DNA of 64,000 nt, from contig NZ_JAEACF010000001.1 of the NCBI RefSeq assembly GCF_016401385.1, positions 2,604,001 through 2,668,000 on the forward strand, given 5' to 3'. Of the stretch, positions 8,050-15,752 are shown piece by piece (position 1 is the first letter of the stretch; each line of letters begins with the position of its first letter). The notes beneath the pieces are model-generated. The model did not search any database, had not been told where the DNA came from, and saw only the letters and a program-made list of their open reading frames with translations. This stretch comes from Fictibacillus halophilus. GTDB taxonomy: Bacteria > Bacillota > Bacilli > Bacillales > Fictibacillaceae. A program made the translations under genes and the position numbers.

Positions 8050-8992
8050 GTTGTCGTTCCTTTCTTGTTAAACGATTTTTCCGTTCAAGCTTGTTCCATA
8101 CGTATGCTACTAATACGGTAAGAACGATTGCTGTCACTACTCGAATGATCAACAGCGGCAGAACCGGAATGCCTAATGGTACAAAAACAAGTGTATCCTC
8201 AACAACAGCATGGCAGCTTACGAGAAAGATAAAAGCTAGATACAGATCTTTCTTTGAGACGCCATCCTCTTTTGCAGCCTGCATCATCACACCTGCTCCA
8301 TATGCAAGACCGATCGTAAGACCAGCTGCCATCGTCATGGACGTATTCTCTTTCATTCCAAGAAGTTTCATAGCTGGAGCCATCCAGTTCGAAAACTTAT
8401 TCAACCATCCTTTGTCCTTCATATATTGCATGATAATCATGAGCGGTATGACGATAAGTGCGAGTTGCAGAATACCGAGTGAAGCTTTTTCAAGAGCGGT
8501 GAGCGTGATCTCTCCCCAGCCGTTCGGAGCTGCTTCGGGCTTTGAGATAAAACCATACTGTGCTTTTTCTGTTCCGCCATCCCATAAAAGATTAATCATA
8601 AAAGCAGAAAAGAGGGCCAAGCCAATTCGCACGAGCAGAATCACCCACAACTTGATCCCTACACTTGCTGCCACACCAGACTCTATAAACAAGTTGTGAG
8701 AAAACGAAAGCATAACAGCGAGAATGAATACATCTTGCACGGTTAAAGAATCGAGGGTCAGAATACCCCCGATTCCTGCATATAGATTTAGAAAATTACC
8801 GAGAACGAGCGGGATCGCCGCTTCACCCGGAAGTCCGATCCATTTCATAGCCGGTGCTAAAACAGAGATCAACCAATCTAACACCGGTGTGTGACTCAAC
8901 AGTGTGATGAGTAAAGTGACAGGAAAAATAATCTTCCCGAGCGTCCAAGTGGTTTTCAAGCCTGCAAGTGTGCCTTTTTTTAACGTTTCCAC
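8024..8992 (-). CDS. yvoD: Nucleoside recognition (gate) domain membrane protein
   Basis: 322 residues, about eight hydrophobic segments, two copies of a gate-like domain. The segments [12 protein letters not shown] and [19 protein letters not shown] helices are typical of the nucleoside-recognition/SpmA-like membrane family. Its function in the operon is not established; a transport role is inferred from the fold. The start is GTG 8992, 8 bases after GGGAGGCG; the nearby ATG is out of frame. It follows lgt by 16 bp and overlaps ppaX. Confidence 0.8.
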   Translation of the reverse strand: METLKKGTLAGLKTTWTLGKIIFPVTLLITLLSHTPVLDWLISVLAPAMKWIGLPGEAAIPLVLGNFLNLYAGIGGILTLDSLTVQDVFILAVMLSFSHNLFIESGVAASVGIKLWVILLVRIGLALFSAFMINLLWDGGTEKAQYGFISKPEAAPNGWGEITLTALEKASLGILQLALIVIPLMIIMQYMKDKGWLNKFSNWMAPAMKLLGMKENTSMTMAAGLTIGLAYGAGVMMQAAKEDGVSKKDLYLAFIFLVSCHAVVEDTLVFVPLGIPVLPLLIIRVVTAIVLTVLVAYVWNKLERKNRLTRKERQHETQHHTI

Positions 8993-9008
8993 TCTTCATT
9001 CGCCTCCC

Positions 9009-9824
9009 TTAACTTTCTAGATATCGTTGTTTCGCTAATCCTGCTTTTCTTCTATAGATCCAGATGATTACAGCCGCTGCGATCCACACCAAGCTCACCA
9101 CTTGTGCGATTCGAAGTGAAGTTCCCCAAACGATCAAGCTATCTGTACGAAGTCCTTCTATAAAGAAACGTCCGATCGAATACCAGATGATATACGTTAA
9201 GAACAATTCACCTCGGTGAAGATTAACACGACGTAGATAAAGCAAGACGATAACACCTATGAAGCTCCAAAGTGATTCATATAGAAAGGTTGGGTGATAA
9301 TAGGTACCATCAATATACATCTGATTGATGATAAAGTCTGGCAGCATGAGTGATTCTAAAAAGTTTCGCGTCACTTCCCCGCCATGAGCTTCCTGGTTCA
9401 TGAAGTTGCCCCAGCGTCCGATCGCCTGACCAAGCAATATGCTAGGAGCTGCGATATCAACAAGCTTCCAGAATGAAATTTTCTTTACTTTTGAAAAAAC
9501 GAGTGCTGTTAAGAAGGAACCGATTAAAGCACCATGAATCGCGATGCCGCCTTCCCAAACAGCGAGAATCTTGCTAGGATTATCTTTATAAAAATCCCAT
9601 TCAAACGCTACATAATAAAGTCTTGCACATAAAATGGCTACAGGCACTGCAATCATCACTACATCAACGAACGTATCCTTAGCAAGCCCGCGTCTCTCTG
9701 ATTCTCTTACTGCGAGCCAAAGACCAAGCATCGCACCAAAGCCAATAATAAGTCCGTACCAATAGATCGTGAGCGGCCCTAATTCGAGTGCTACACGATT
9801 TAGAGGTTGAATCGTTTCTTCCAC
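9009..9824 (-). CDS. lgt: Prolipoprotein diacylglyceryl transferase
   Basis: 271 residues. Lgt transfers diacylglycerol from phosphatidylglycerol to the lipobox cysteine of prelipoproteins in the membrane; several lipoproteins in this window (TAXI protein, GerC protein, 62000 gene product) would be substrates. The family signature is [14 protein letters not shown], with the essential HG at IAIHGALIG and the arginine in [11 protein letters not shown]. Seven hydrophobic segments are visible. Start is GTG 9824 with GAAGGAAG ahead. It sits 22 bp after hprK, as in Bacillus subtilis. Confidence 0.95.
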   Translation of the reverse strand: MEETIQPLNRVALELGPLTIYWYGLIIGFGAMLGLWLAVRESERRGLAKDTFVDVVMIAVPVAILCARLYYVAFEWDFYKDNPSKILAVWEGGIAIHGALIGSFLTALVFSKVKKISFWKLVDIAAPSILLGQAIGRWGNFMNQEAHGGEVTRNFLESLMLPDFIINQMYIDGTYYHPTFLYESLWSFIGVIVLLYLRRVNLHRGELFLTYIIWYSIGRFFIEGLRTDSLIVWGTSLRIAQVVSLVWIAAAVIIWIYRRKAGLAKQRYLES

Positions 9825-9846
9825 AGTCTACACTTCCTTCTCATTC

Positions 9847-10782
9847 TTATAGGTCTTCTTCATCTCCAGCTTCAATTACATCTGTTAAACGGTCTGAGAA
9901 TTGCTGCGCAGCATTCATTCCCATTCTTTTCAATCGGAAGTTCATCGCTGCTACTTCGATAATGACCGCTAAGTTTCGCCCAGGACGAACAGGAATCGTT
10001 AAGATTGGAATCTCCGTATCAATGATCTTTGTTGTCTCTTCTTCCAAACCTAGTCGGTCATACACTTTTTTTGAATCCCAAGCTTCCAGATTCATAACGA
10101 TCGAGATTTTTTTATAGTTGCGAATCGCTCCAGCACCGAACAACGTCATCACGTTGATGATGCCAAGACCACGAATCTCAAGCAGATGCTGTATGAGTTC
10201 AGGTGCACTGCCGATAAGTGTATCTTCATCTTCCTGTCTGATCTCAACCGAATCATCAGCTACTAACCGGTGCCCTCGTTTTACGAGTTCGAGAGCCGTT
10301 TCACTTTTTCCAACACCCGAATTACCCGTGATCAGAACACCGATTCCATATATATCTACTAAAACACCATGTTTAGCAGTCGTTGGCGCCAAACGACTCT
10401 CTAAATAATTGGTGATACGACTGGATAGACGCGTTGTCGTAACCGGTGAACGCATGATCGGCACTCCACTTTTATGAGAAGCTTTAAGCAGCTCTTTAGG
10501 AACTTCAATGTCTCTAGAAACGATGATTCCCGGTGTCTCATCCGTACAAAGCGCGGTTAAACGCTCCATTCGTGTTTCAGGATCAAGTTCTGAAATAAAC
10601 GAAAGCTCTGTTTTCCCAAGAAGCTGTAGTCGCTCACCCGGATAAAAGGTAAAATAACCAGCCATCTCAAGACCTGGCCGTGAGATGTCGCTCGTTCGGA
10701 TCGTTCGGTGAATGCCTTCTTCACCACTAACAAGCTCTAGATGAAATTTTTTTATGAGTTCATGAATATGTACCTTAGCCAT
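9847..10782 (-). CDS. hprK: HPr kinase/phosphorylase
   Basis: 311 residues, the length expected for the Bacillus enzyme. HprK phosphorylates HPr at Ser46 in response to glycolytic intermediates and reverses the reaction with release of pyrophosphate, setting carbon catabolite repression. The Walker A loop GNSGVGKS is at residues 153-160 and the HprK signature [19 protein letters not shown] follows, with the N-terminal regulatory domain before residue 130. ATG 10782 has GAGGAGGACCCA ahead; the longer frame from 10806 starts within that region. It heads the operon lgt-yvoD-ppaX-yvoF. Confidence 0.95.
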   Translation of the reverse strand: MAKVHIHELIKKFHLELVSGEEGIHRTIRTSDISRPGLEMAGYFTFYPGERLQLLGKTELSFISELDPETRMERLTALCTDETPGIIVSRDIEVPKELLKASHKSGVPIMRSPVTTTRLSSRITNYLESRLAPTTAKHGVLVDIYGIGVLITGNSGVGKSETALELVKRGHRLVADDSVEIRQEDEDTLIGSAPELIQHLLEIRGLGIINVMTLFGAGAIRNYKKISIVMNLEAWDSKKVYDRLGLEEETTKIIDTEIPILTIPVRPGRNLAVIIEVAAMNFRLKRMGMNAAQQFSDRLTDVIEAGDEEDL

Positions 10783-10857
10783 TGGGTCCTCCTCGACATT
10801 TTTCAATGACTCTATTGTATCACTTCAACCATGGATTAACCAAAGAGTACTACAGAG

Positions 10858-11370
10858 TTATTTCTGACTTTCACCCCAACTGTAAACGTCTACAGGTATC
10901 GTATTAAACGTTGATTCTTTTTGAAGGATCATCCCTATTCGAGATGCGACAGTGATAGACTTTTTATGGTTAGGCTGAATCAAACAGATGAGACGAGTAA
11001 TCCCTAGTTCCTGAACGGCGTAGTTTTTGAAATAGATCGCGGCCTCTGTAGCGTAGCCGTTACCCCAATATTCCTTCGCCAGCCAATAGCCGATTTCAAA
11101 CTCTTTTTTTCCATCAATCGTTTGCTGCACAATACCTGCGTGACCGACCGGGTGTAGACTTTCTCTATGCTCCATAAGAAATAATCCTCTCCCATCGCGA
11201 TACCCCGGTAGAAGCCATTCATCAAAGCTTTTTCGAGCTTCTTCTTCTGAACGAGTTACCCCTTTTCCTATAAATTGAACAACATCAGGATCTGCCCATA
11301 ACGAGGCAAAAAATGAAAAATCCTCACTCGTATATGGTCGAAATTTCAGCCTTTCTGTTTGCAATATCAC
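10858..11370 (-). CDS. RimJ/RimL-type GNAT acetyltransferase
   Basis: About 170 residues. LQTERLKFRPYTSEDF at the N-terminus and GYWLAKEYWGNGYATEAA in the middle are hallmark segments of the ribosomal-protein-type GNAT subfamily, with the acetyl-CoA loop W-G-N-G-Y-A. The likely substrate is an N-terminal or small-molecule amine. The start is uncertain: GTG 11370 lies 5 bases after AAAGG; GTG 11376 lies inside that site and TTG 11364 is another option. It is a single gene upstream of hprK and not obviously part of its operon. Confidence 0.8.
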   Translation of the reverse strand: MILQTERLKFRPYTSEDFSFFASLWADPDVVQFIGKGVTRSEEEARKSFDEWLLPGYRDGRGLFLMEHRESLHPVGHAGIVQQTIDGKKEFEIGYWLAKEYWGNGYATEAAIYFKNYAVQELGITRLICLIQPNHKKSITVASRIGMILQKESTFNTIPVDVYSWGESQK

Positions 11371-11382
11371 CAACACCTTTTA

Positions 11383-11421
11383 AAAGAGAAATGCCGTTTG
11401 ATCGAATTCGAAGCAAACGGC
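11383..11421 (-). terminator. Weak terminator of the 11440 gene
   Basis: Eight-base stem GCCGTTTG / CAAACGGC (11393-11400 with 11414-11421), followed on the minus strand by ATTTCTCTTTT rather than a pure U run. Confidence 0.55.
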
Positions 11422-11439
11422 TGAAATGACTATTTATCC

Positions 11440-11940
11440 TTATTTTCCATCTATGAAAATCTTATCATGAACTGAGAGCTTTTGACTTGGTTTTGTTAAA
11501 CCATTGTTTAAAAGAATCTTACCTGTTTTTATGTTATGAGCGATTTCTGTTCTGCTCCATCCTTCTAGATGATCCGCAAGTGTGCGATCGATACGAAAGA
11601 TCCCGTTGACCGATGTTATCTTTATTTCGCATGCAAAATCCCCTTTTTGCATAGAGGTAATCTTTTCACCTGGCTCTATTTCTATAAAAGATGTTGGTAC
11701 GATTGACAGTGGATTCACATGCTCAGTGAACGATTTATAAATGTTGAGCTTTTTGTTCCATGAATGGTTTTTCGGACATTTGTATATCGCAAACTGATAG
11801 ATGTTCTTTCCGTTTGCATTGTGCCTCTGAATGGTCGTATCGGTAAATGTGGTAACTTTTCCACACATTTTACACTGTTTTTTTACCGTGTCAGCCTTTA
11901 TTTGTTGATGTAACGCTAAAGCATATTGTTGAATCTGCAT
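11440..11940 (-). CDS. Zinc-ribbon and S4-like RNA-binding protein, uncharacterised
   Basis: 166 residues, not matched to a named gene. The N-terminal third has CKMCGKVTTF with a later KCPKNHSW, a likely zinc ribbon (C-x2-C ... C-x3-H). The last 45 residues (GWSRTEIAHNIKTGKILLNN through PSQKLSVHDKIFI) match the shape of an S4 RNA-binding domain, with the R-x-x-x-x-x-I-x-x-G-x-I-x-x-N and P-S-x-x-L/V-x-x-x-D-x-I pattern. RNA or ribosome binding is therefore inferred. Start ATG 11940 follows AGAGGTGAAGAAAA. A structured, terminator-containing stretch lies directly upstream (12005-12180). Confidence 0.65.
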   Translation of the reverse strand: MQIQQYALALHQQIKADTVKKQCKMCGKVTTFTDTTIQRHNANGKNIYQFAIYKCPKNHSWNKKLNIYKSFTEHVNPLSIVPTSFIEIEPGEKITSMQKGDFACEIKITSVNGIFRIDRTLADHLEGWSRTEIAHNIKTGKILLNNGLTKPSQKLSVHDKIFIDGK

Positions 11941-12004
11941 TTTTCTTCACCTCTGGAATGAGTAGTGAAGAAATACAACTTCTATTTGATTTCTTGCAGA
12001 ACGT

Positions 12005-12036
12005 AAAAAAAGCTCCCCTCATACAAGGAGAGCTTT
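12005..12036 (-). terminator. Terminator/attenuator upstream of the zinc-ribbon gene
   Basis: Stem AAAGCTC-C-CCT / AGG-A-GAGCTTT (12009-12019 with 12026-12036) with seven U on the minus strand. It lies 65 bases ahead of the start codon at 11940, so it either ends a separate small RNA or attenuates the gene. Confidence 0.75.
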
Positions 12037-12180
12037 GAACGCAATGTTACCGAAAATAACGGACTGCAGTTCGCTGTATTTCCTCTGTAATGGGTTGTAG
12101 ACAGACTTCTCCCGCGGTCAGAAACATGGCGTTTCTTAACGGTTGAGAAGCGATCTAAATTGTTTTCCATTACAGGTTAA
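12037..12180 (-). ncRNA. Candidate structured leader or small RNA
   Basis: No convincing gene; the minus strand holds several local stems before the terminator: AGAAAC/GTTTCT around 12120-12136, TTCTT/GAGAA around 12133-12149, GTTA/TAAC around 12046-12060. The order stem, stem, terminator, gene is what a riboswitch or attenuator would look like, but it matches no class I can name. A weak 62-codon frame running through it would also run through the terminator and is not believed. Confidence 0.3.
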
Positions 12181-12311
12181 ATGTTGGCATACAGGTCACT
12201 TGAGGTCCTTTCTTTCAAACAGAATACCTTAATATTACTATAAAGTATAAAATATGGAAACTAAAAAACACATCTATTGTGAGGATACTGAAAGAGCAAA
12301 TCTGTGTGGGG

Positions 12312-12437
12312 GGATCTCCGCTCCAGGGTACATGCTTTCCGCGGGGCGGGCGGTGAGCCCCCTGCCGCTTCGCGCCTTTAGTGGTCTCACCTGTCCCACT
12401 CGTCCCGCAGGAGTCAGTACCCTTCCGCTCCAATCCC
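12312..12437 (+). repeat. Palindromic dispersed intergenic repeat, copy B
   Basis: Same element as at 928, with CTTTCCGCGGGGCGGGCGG followed by GTGAGCC, a middle CCGCTTCGCGCCTTTAGTGG, and TCTCACCTGTCCCACTCGTCC. The ends are more diverged (CTCCAGGG and CTCCAATCC) than in the other copies. It occupies the centre of the gene-free stretch 11941-12744. Confidence 0.8.
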
Positions 12438-12661
12438 TGAAAAGGTTGCTTTTAAGAATAAAAAGAACTTAAGTAATCATTAGTTATAACAGATGACAAA
12501 AAAACAACTAGAGGGGGGCATTTTGGATTTGATTGTGATGAACAAGTAAAATTCAAATCGAAGACGCACATAGAGGTACCAAGGTGTTGCCACTTTATTT
12601 CGTACAAAACTCACTCTGCACGAAGATGGAACGTAATTATCACCTCAGCCAGGTAAAAAAG
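12438..12661. other. Non-coding stretch with a T-box-like relic
   Basis: No gene with a start codon and ribosome site was found. On the minus strand, AAAGTGGCAACACC near 12573-12586 resembles the T-box core but no specifier or functional terminator follows. On the plus strand a start-less frame of about 46 codons is open. I treat the stretch as relic or spacer. Confidence 0.3.
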
Positions 12662-12689
12662 AAAAACCGGTGAATTTCCACCGGTTTTT
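12662..12689. terminator. Terminator of yvlABCD
   Basis: Perfect 11-base stem AAAAACCGGTG / CACCGGTTTTT. Symmetric A and T flanks allow function on both strands; on the minus strand it ends the yvl operon. Confidence 0.85.
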
Positions 12690-12744
12690 CAAGCTTTTTA
12701 TGAAAGATGCTTTTTTCATAATTAGATTTGATCGAACTGCTACT

Positions 12745-13116
12745 TTAGTTTCTTTTCCGCTTCTTTCTTAATGGTTCCAAAACAAAATTGGTCAGGAACA
12801 TATTGAGAAGTGAAATAATGACTGCAGCGAGTAAAGCCATTCCGAATCCATCTATGTTAAATGAGCTACCCATCAATTCCGCCGTTAACGATAAAAGTGC
12901 TGCGTTAATGACGATTAAAAATAAACCTAAAGAAAAAATCGTTACAGGCAAAGTCAACAGGATAAGAATCGGCTTCAGAAAAACGTTAAACAGTGATAAT
13001 AAAACGCTGGCTAATAATGCAGCACTGATGTTTTCGATATGAAAAGCATCAAAGTACCCTGCTACAACCATCAGCGCAACGGTGTTGATCAGTAAAGAAG
13101 CAAACCAGCTCATCAT
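12745..13116 (-). CDS. yvlD: Phage-holin-family membrane protein YvlD
   Basis: About 123 residues, four hydrophobic segments, with the conserved FNVFLKPILILLTLPVTIFSLGLF-like middle (positions 50-75) of the YvlD/holin-4 family. It is an inner-membrane protein without known biochemical activity; in Bacillus subtilis the yvl operon belongs to the envelope-stress regulon. The start is not certain: ATG 13116 sits 12 bases after AGAGG; ATG 13128 directly touches that site. Last gene of yvlABCD; its first codons run into the end of yvlC. Confidence 0.85.
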   Translation of the reverse strand: MMSWFASLLINTVALMVVAGYFDAFHIENISAALLASVLLSLFNVFLKPILILLTLPVTIFSLGLFLIVINAALLSLTAELMGSSFNIDGFGMALLAAVIISLLNMFLTNFVLEPLRKKRKRN

Positions 13117-13117
13117 T

Positions 13118-13306
13118 TTATATGCCATCCTCTGGCATAACAGCTAGCGCGATGATGTAAGCTAGACCAACTGGGATAACTGCTGTAAACAGTGCAAGTG
13201 CTACTGTTCCTAACCGTACAACCGTCGGATCCACATTCATATACTCTGCAATTCCACCACAAACTCCTGATATTTTAGCATCGTTCGACCTTTTCAGTTT
13301 TTTCAT
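13118..13306 (-). CDS. yvlC: PspC-domain protein YvlC
   Basis: 62 residues. The PspC signature KLKRSNDAKISGVCGGIAEY is followed by DPTVVRL and a single long hydrophobic stretch ending in PED. PspC domains act in phage-shock-like envelope stress responses, here probably together with YvlB and YvlD. ATG 13306 has AGAGGTGA ahead; a GTG four codons upstream overlaps that site. It follows yvlB by 14 bp. Confidence 0.9.
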   Translation of the reverse strand: MKKLKRSNDAKISGVCGGIAEYMNVDPTVVRLGTVALALFTAVIPVGLAYIIALAVMPEDGI

Positions 13307-13320
13307 GATGTATGTCACCT

Positions 13321-14400
13321 CTATTTCGCTTTTAGCACCACAACAGAGCCTGTTTTTGCTTCCGCCTCCAATTTAAAAGATGGCCAGCTCTTACCTCCAT
13401 TCGCGATAAACGAAAGAAACTTACGAGTCACTTCTTTCTTTTCTTCACGCACCTCAACGGACTCAAAATCACAAACAAATCCGCCAACGATTGTTTTAAG
13501 AACGGCATCAAGCTCTAGTGTTTCTGGAAATTCTGTTTCTATTTTTCCCGTCACCGTCTTAAAAGATGCATACCCTTCTACTGCAGATGCAAAACGGCAA
13601 TAGATGGATCCATTTATGGTTTCTGACCGAACCTGTGAAGCATCTACAGAAAGGCGTACAGGTCCGTTCATTGTTTCTGCTTCTACATCTTTAAACTGAC
13701 AATCGTTCAGTGTTAATGAACCATTTGCAGCCGAAGCTTTCACGTTCTCCCCCGTACAGTGGTTCATCGCAATCGCTCCTACAGTCGTTTTAACTGTCAG
13801 CGTTTTTGCATGCGAATCACTTATTTTTACAGGACCGTTAAACGTTGTGATCTTAATCTCATCATACGCTTCTCTTGGAATGGAGATTACGGCGTTCACC
13901 TTTTGATGCTTGTTTCTTGAATAGAATCGCATCTTGGTCGCATCACAATCATAGAACGTTTCATTTCTAAATTTCGTTTTGGCCGAAGATCCTTCTGGCA
14001 CTTTATACACATGTGCATCGCACTCGACTTGCACGTCTTTTCGATCCCAAGGTACGACCGTTACTGAACCGTTGTATACTTCGATGTCCATCGCCTGAAA
14101 CATGACATGGCTATCTTGAAAGACATAGTGAACAGGTTCAGAAGGTCCAAAATTCAAATCAAAATCGACCGTTTTTATACGCTTTACAACACGATCAAAA
14201 AACTTTGCCACTTTATATCCGGAAGTGGGAAGTTTGACAGCAGTCGCACCGTTAACGGCTTTATTTTTGAGACTGAGAGGACTGATAGAGCTCAGCTGCA
14301 GCTTCTTCTTATCGTTAAGGGCATACAAAAGTTTCTCCGCTTCTTCAACAGAGATCTTACCTTCGTTCAGCATGTTTAAAATCATTTTGCGTTCTTCCAT
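13321..14400 (-). CDS. yvlB: YvlB-like protein with SHOCT-like N-terminus and DUF4097 beta-helix
   Basis: 359 residues. Residues 1-35 (MILNMLNEGKISVEEAEKLL) form the short helical SHOCT-like module; from about residue 95 the protein is a repetitive beta structure with units such as VEVYNGSVTVVPWD, ITTFNGPVKISDSH, AETMNGPVRLSV and SETINGSIYCRF, the DUF4097 pattern. YvlB resembles LiaX of enterococci, an antimicrobial-peptide sensing surface protein, so a role in envelope stress is likely. Start ATG follows AAGGAGGCG. It is preceded by yvlA and followed by yvlC. Confidence 0.85.
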   Translation of the reverse strand: MEERKMILNMLNEGKISVEEAEKLLYALNDKKKLQLSSISPLSLKNKAVNGATAVKLPTSGYKVAKFFDRVVKRIKTVDFDLNFGPSEPVHYVFQDSHVMFQAMDIEVYNGSVTVVPWDRKDVQVECDAHVYKVPEGSSAKTKFRNETFYDCDATKMRFYSRNKHQKVNAVISIPREAYDEIKITTFNGPVKISDSHAKTLTVKTTVGAIAMNHCTGENVKASAANGSLTLNDCQFKDVEAETMNGPVRLSVDASQVRSETINGSIYCRFASAVEGYASFKTVTGKIETEFPETLELDAVLKTIVGGFVCDFESVEVREEKKEVTRKFLSFIANGGKSWPSFKLEAEAKTGSVVVLKAK

Positions 14401-14491
14401 ACATTGACGCCTCCTTTTTGGGGTTCCGTCACCGGCGTCGGCTGATTCTAAGATGTCTGAGACTTTCCGGTATTACTTGTACAAAAATGGT

Positions 14492-14794
14492 TTATGAGAC
14501 AATTACCTTTATTCCTTTAACAATATTCCAGATCATCACAATTAATGTCAGCGTTCCGAAAATGAGCGCACTTATAACAATAGCGATAAGATGATATTGC
14601 GTTTCAAAAACAATAATAATACCTAATGGAACAGCGATAATGGGCAGTAGATGGGATAAAAATGATTTCTTTGCGTGCTCCATCACTTCAGGCTCATCTG
14701 CGATAAGATACACAGCGATCGGAAATAGAAACGGTGCAAAAAACAAACTAAAATAGCATAGTGCAGAAATGATTTTTTTCGAGCCTTCCTTCAT
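14492..14794 (-). CDS. yvlA: DUF4870-type membrane protein YvlA
   Basis: About 100 residues with three hydrophobic segments and the family's Y-F-S-L-F-F-A-P-F and conserved SFLSHLLP helix. Function unknown. ATG 14794 lies 9 bases after GGAGGT. Length and position ahead of yvlB match YvlA of Bacillus subtilis. The 90 bp to yvlB hold no terminator, so yvlABCD is likely one transcript. I saw no clear SigW promoter upstream. Confidence 0.8.
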   Translation of the reverse strand: MKEGSKKIISALCYFSLFFAPFLFPIAVYLIADEPEVMEHAKKSFLSHLLPIIAVPLGIIIVFETQYHLIAIVISALIFGTLTLIVMIWNIVKGIKVIVS

Positions 14795-14963
14795 CAAACA
14801 AGACCTCCTGCTTTAATAAAACAATAACGGGACTGCAAGCAAAAGGCATGTGCTTTTTTACTTCGACCCCTTTTAACAATCTTCCTTTATCTCTATAGCC
14901 ATTCGACATAACTTCTAAAATTCCGTATCATAATGACAAAAACACCCAAGGGAGCAACCATCA

Positions 14964-15164
14964 TTGAAACAGATTCGAACATTAAAAATTCTTTTTATAG
15001 TATTAGCAATACTGATGATCACTAGCATTATATTCGGCGTTATGACTGAAGATGCTATGGAACTTACCGTAAGTGACCGAATTCTCGCTGGCCTGTTCGG
15101 CTCGTTCATCGTAATGGTGATCAACTATGTACTTTATAAAATTCTTTCTAAGATATGGAAATAA
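14964..15164 (+). CDS. Small membrane protein, 66 residues
   Basis: Not recognised. Two hydrophobic helices (residues about 7-25 and 41-60) separated by the acidic loop TEDAMELTVSD. The start is TTG 14964, ten bases after AAGGGAGC. It stands divergent from yvlA, which suggests its own promoter in the 165-bp gap. A role cannot be proposed from sequence. Confidence 0.6.
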   Translation: MKQIRTLKILFIVLAILMITSIIFGVMTEDAMELTVSDRILAGLFGSFIVMVINYVLYKILSKIWK

Positions 15165-15267
15165 AACACCTATCTATTTTATACGAAAATTGTCGTTTTG
15201 AGGAGATTTTGTTTAAGAAAACCATGAAAAAGGAATGGGTAAACAAATAAGACAGGAGTGATTTATT

Positions 15268-15471
15268 ATGGCTGAAGAGAAAAAGAAGCAACAAGGCAAA
15301 ATGGACAATCCTGAACAATACAAGACAGATCAACAAAGTTTATTTGATAAATTCGAGAGTGAACAAAATGTGGACTCTATTCCGATGGAAGATCTTAAAC
15401 AAGAAAAGCGTGAAGAAAAGGACAAGAAAGCTACAAAAAAATCTTCGTCTTCAGAGGAAAAATATAAATAA
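15268..15471 (+). CDS. Small charged protein, 67 residues
   Basis: Not recognised. A very hydrophilic Lys/Glu/Gln-rich product, beginning MAEEKKKQQGKMDNPEQYK and ending in a Ser-rich basic tail; no hydrophobic core, so probably disordered. The ribosome site AGGAGTGA lies 6 bases ahead of ATG. Such proteins are common in Bacillus spores, but no specific spore motif is visible. Between it and uvrA (15472-15752) only terminator-like hairpins are seen. Confidence 0.65.
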   Translation: MAEEKKKQQGKMDNPEQYKTDQQSLFDKFESEQNVDSIPMEDLKQEKREEKDKKATKKSSSSEEKYK

Positions 15472-15698
15472 AATAAACAATTCTAATGCACTTACTCTTA
15501 AATCGAGAAGGTGTATTTTTTTTGCTGTCATCCTTCAACCATATATAGCTAAAAGTCCTGTTTTAATTAGACGATATTTAAATTTTAGTATAAAAGAATT
15601 AAGCGTTAAAGACCGAACATCAGCTGTAATAAAAGCATACCAAAACGGTTGGATCAAAAGTATCGCCCCTCTCCTCTCGACCCATATATTTTAAATAG

Positions 15699-15731
15699 AA
15701 AAAGGACAGTGAAACATTCACCGTCCTTTTT
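15699..15731. terminator. Terminator of uvrBA
   Basis: Stem AAAAGGAC-A-GTGA / TCAC-C-GTCCTTTT with one mismatch and T run. It can serve uvrA on the minus strand and anything arriving from the plus strand. Confidence 0.85.
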
Positions 15732-15752
15732 TACTAACTTCTTCTTAGAGTT

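Noticed and set aside
8010..8699. 229-codon plus-strand frame
   Set aside because: It is antisense to yvoD, a conserved operon gene, and has no ribosome site.
11982..12170. 62-codon minus-strand frame ahead of the zinc-ribbon gene
   Set aside because: It runs through a strong terminator and has no ribosome site; a structured RNA explains the stretch better.
12215..12472. Overlapping frames on both strands across repeat B
   Set aside because: They are products of the repeat sequence; similar frames appear in the other copies in different phases.
15344..15694. 116-codon plus-strand frame
   Set aside because: It begins inside the small charged-protein gene, passes a hairpin, and lacks a ribosome site.
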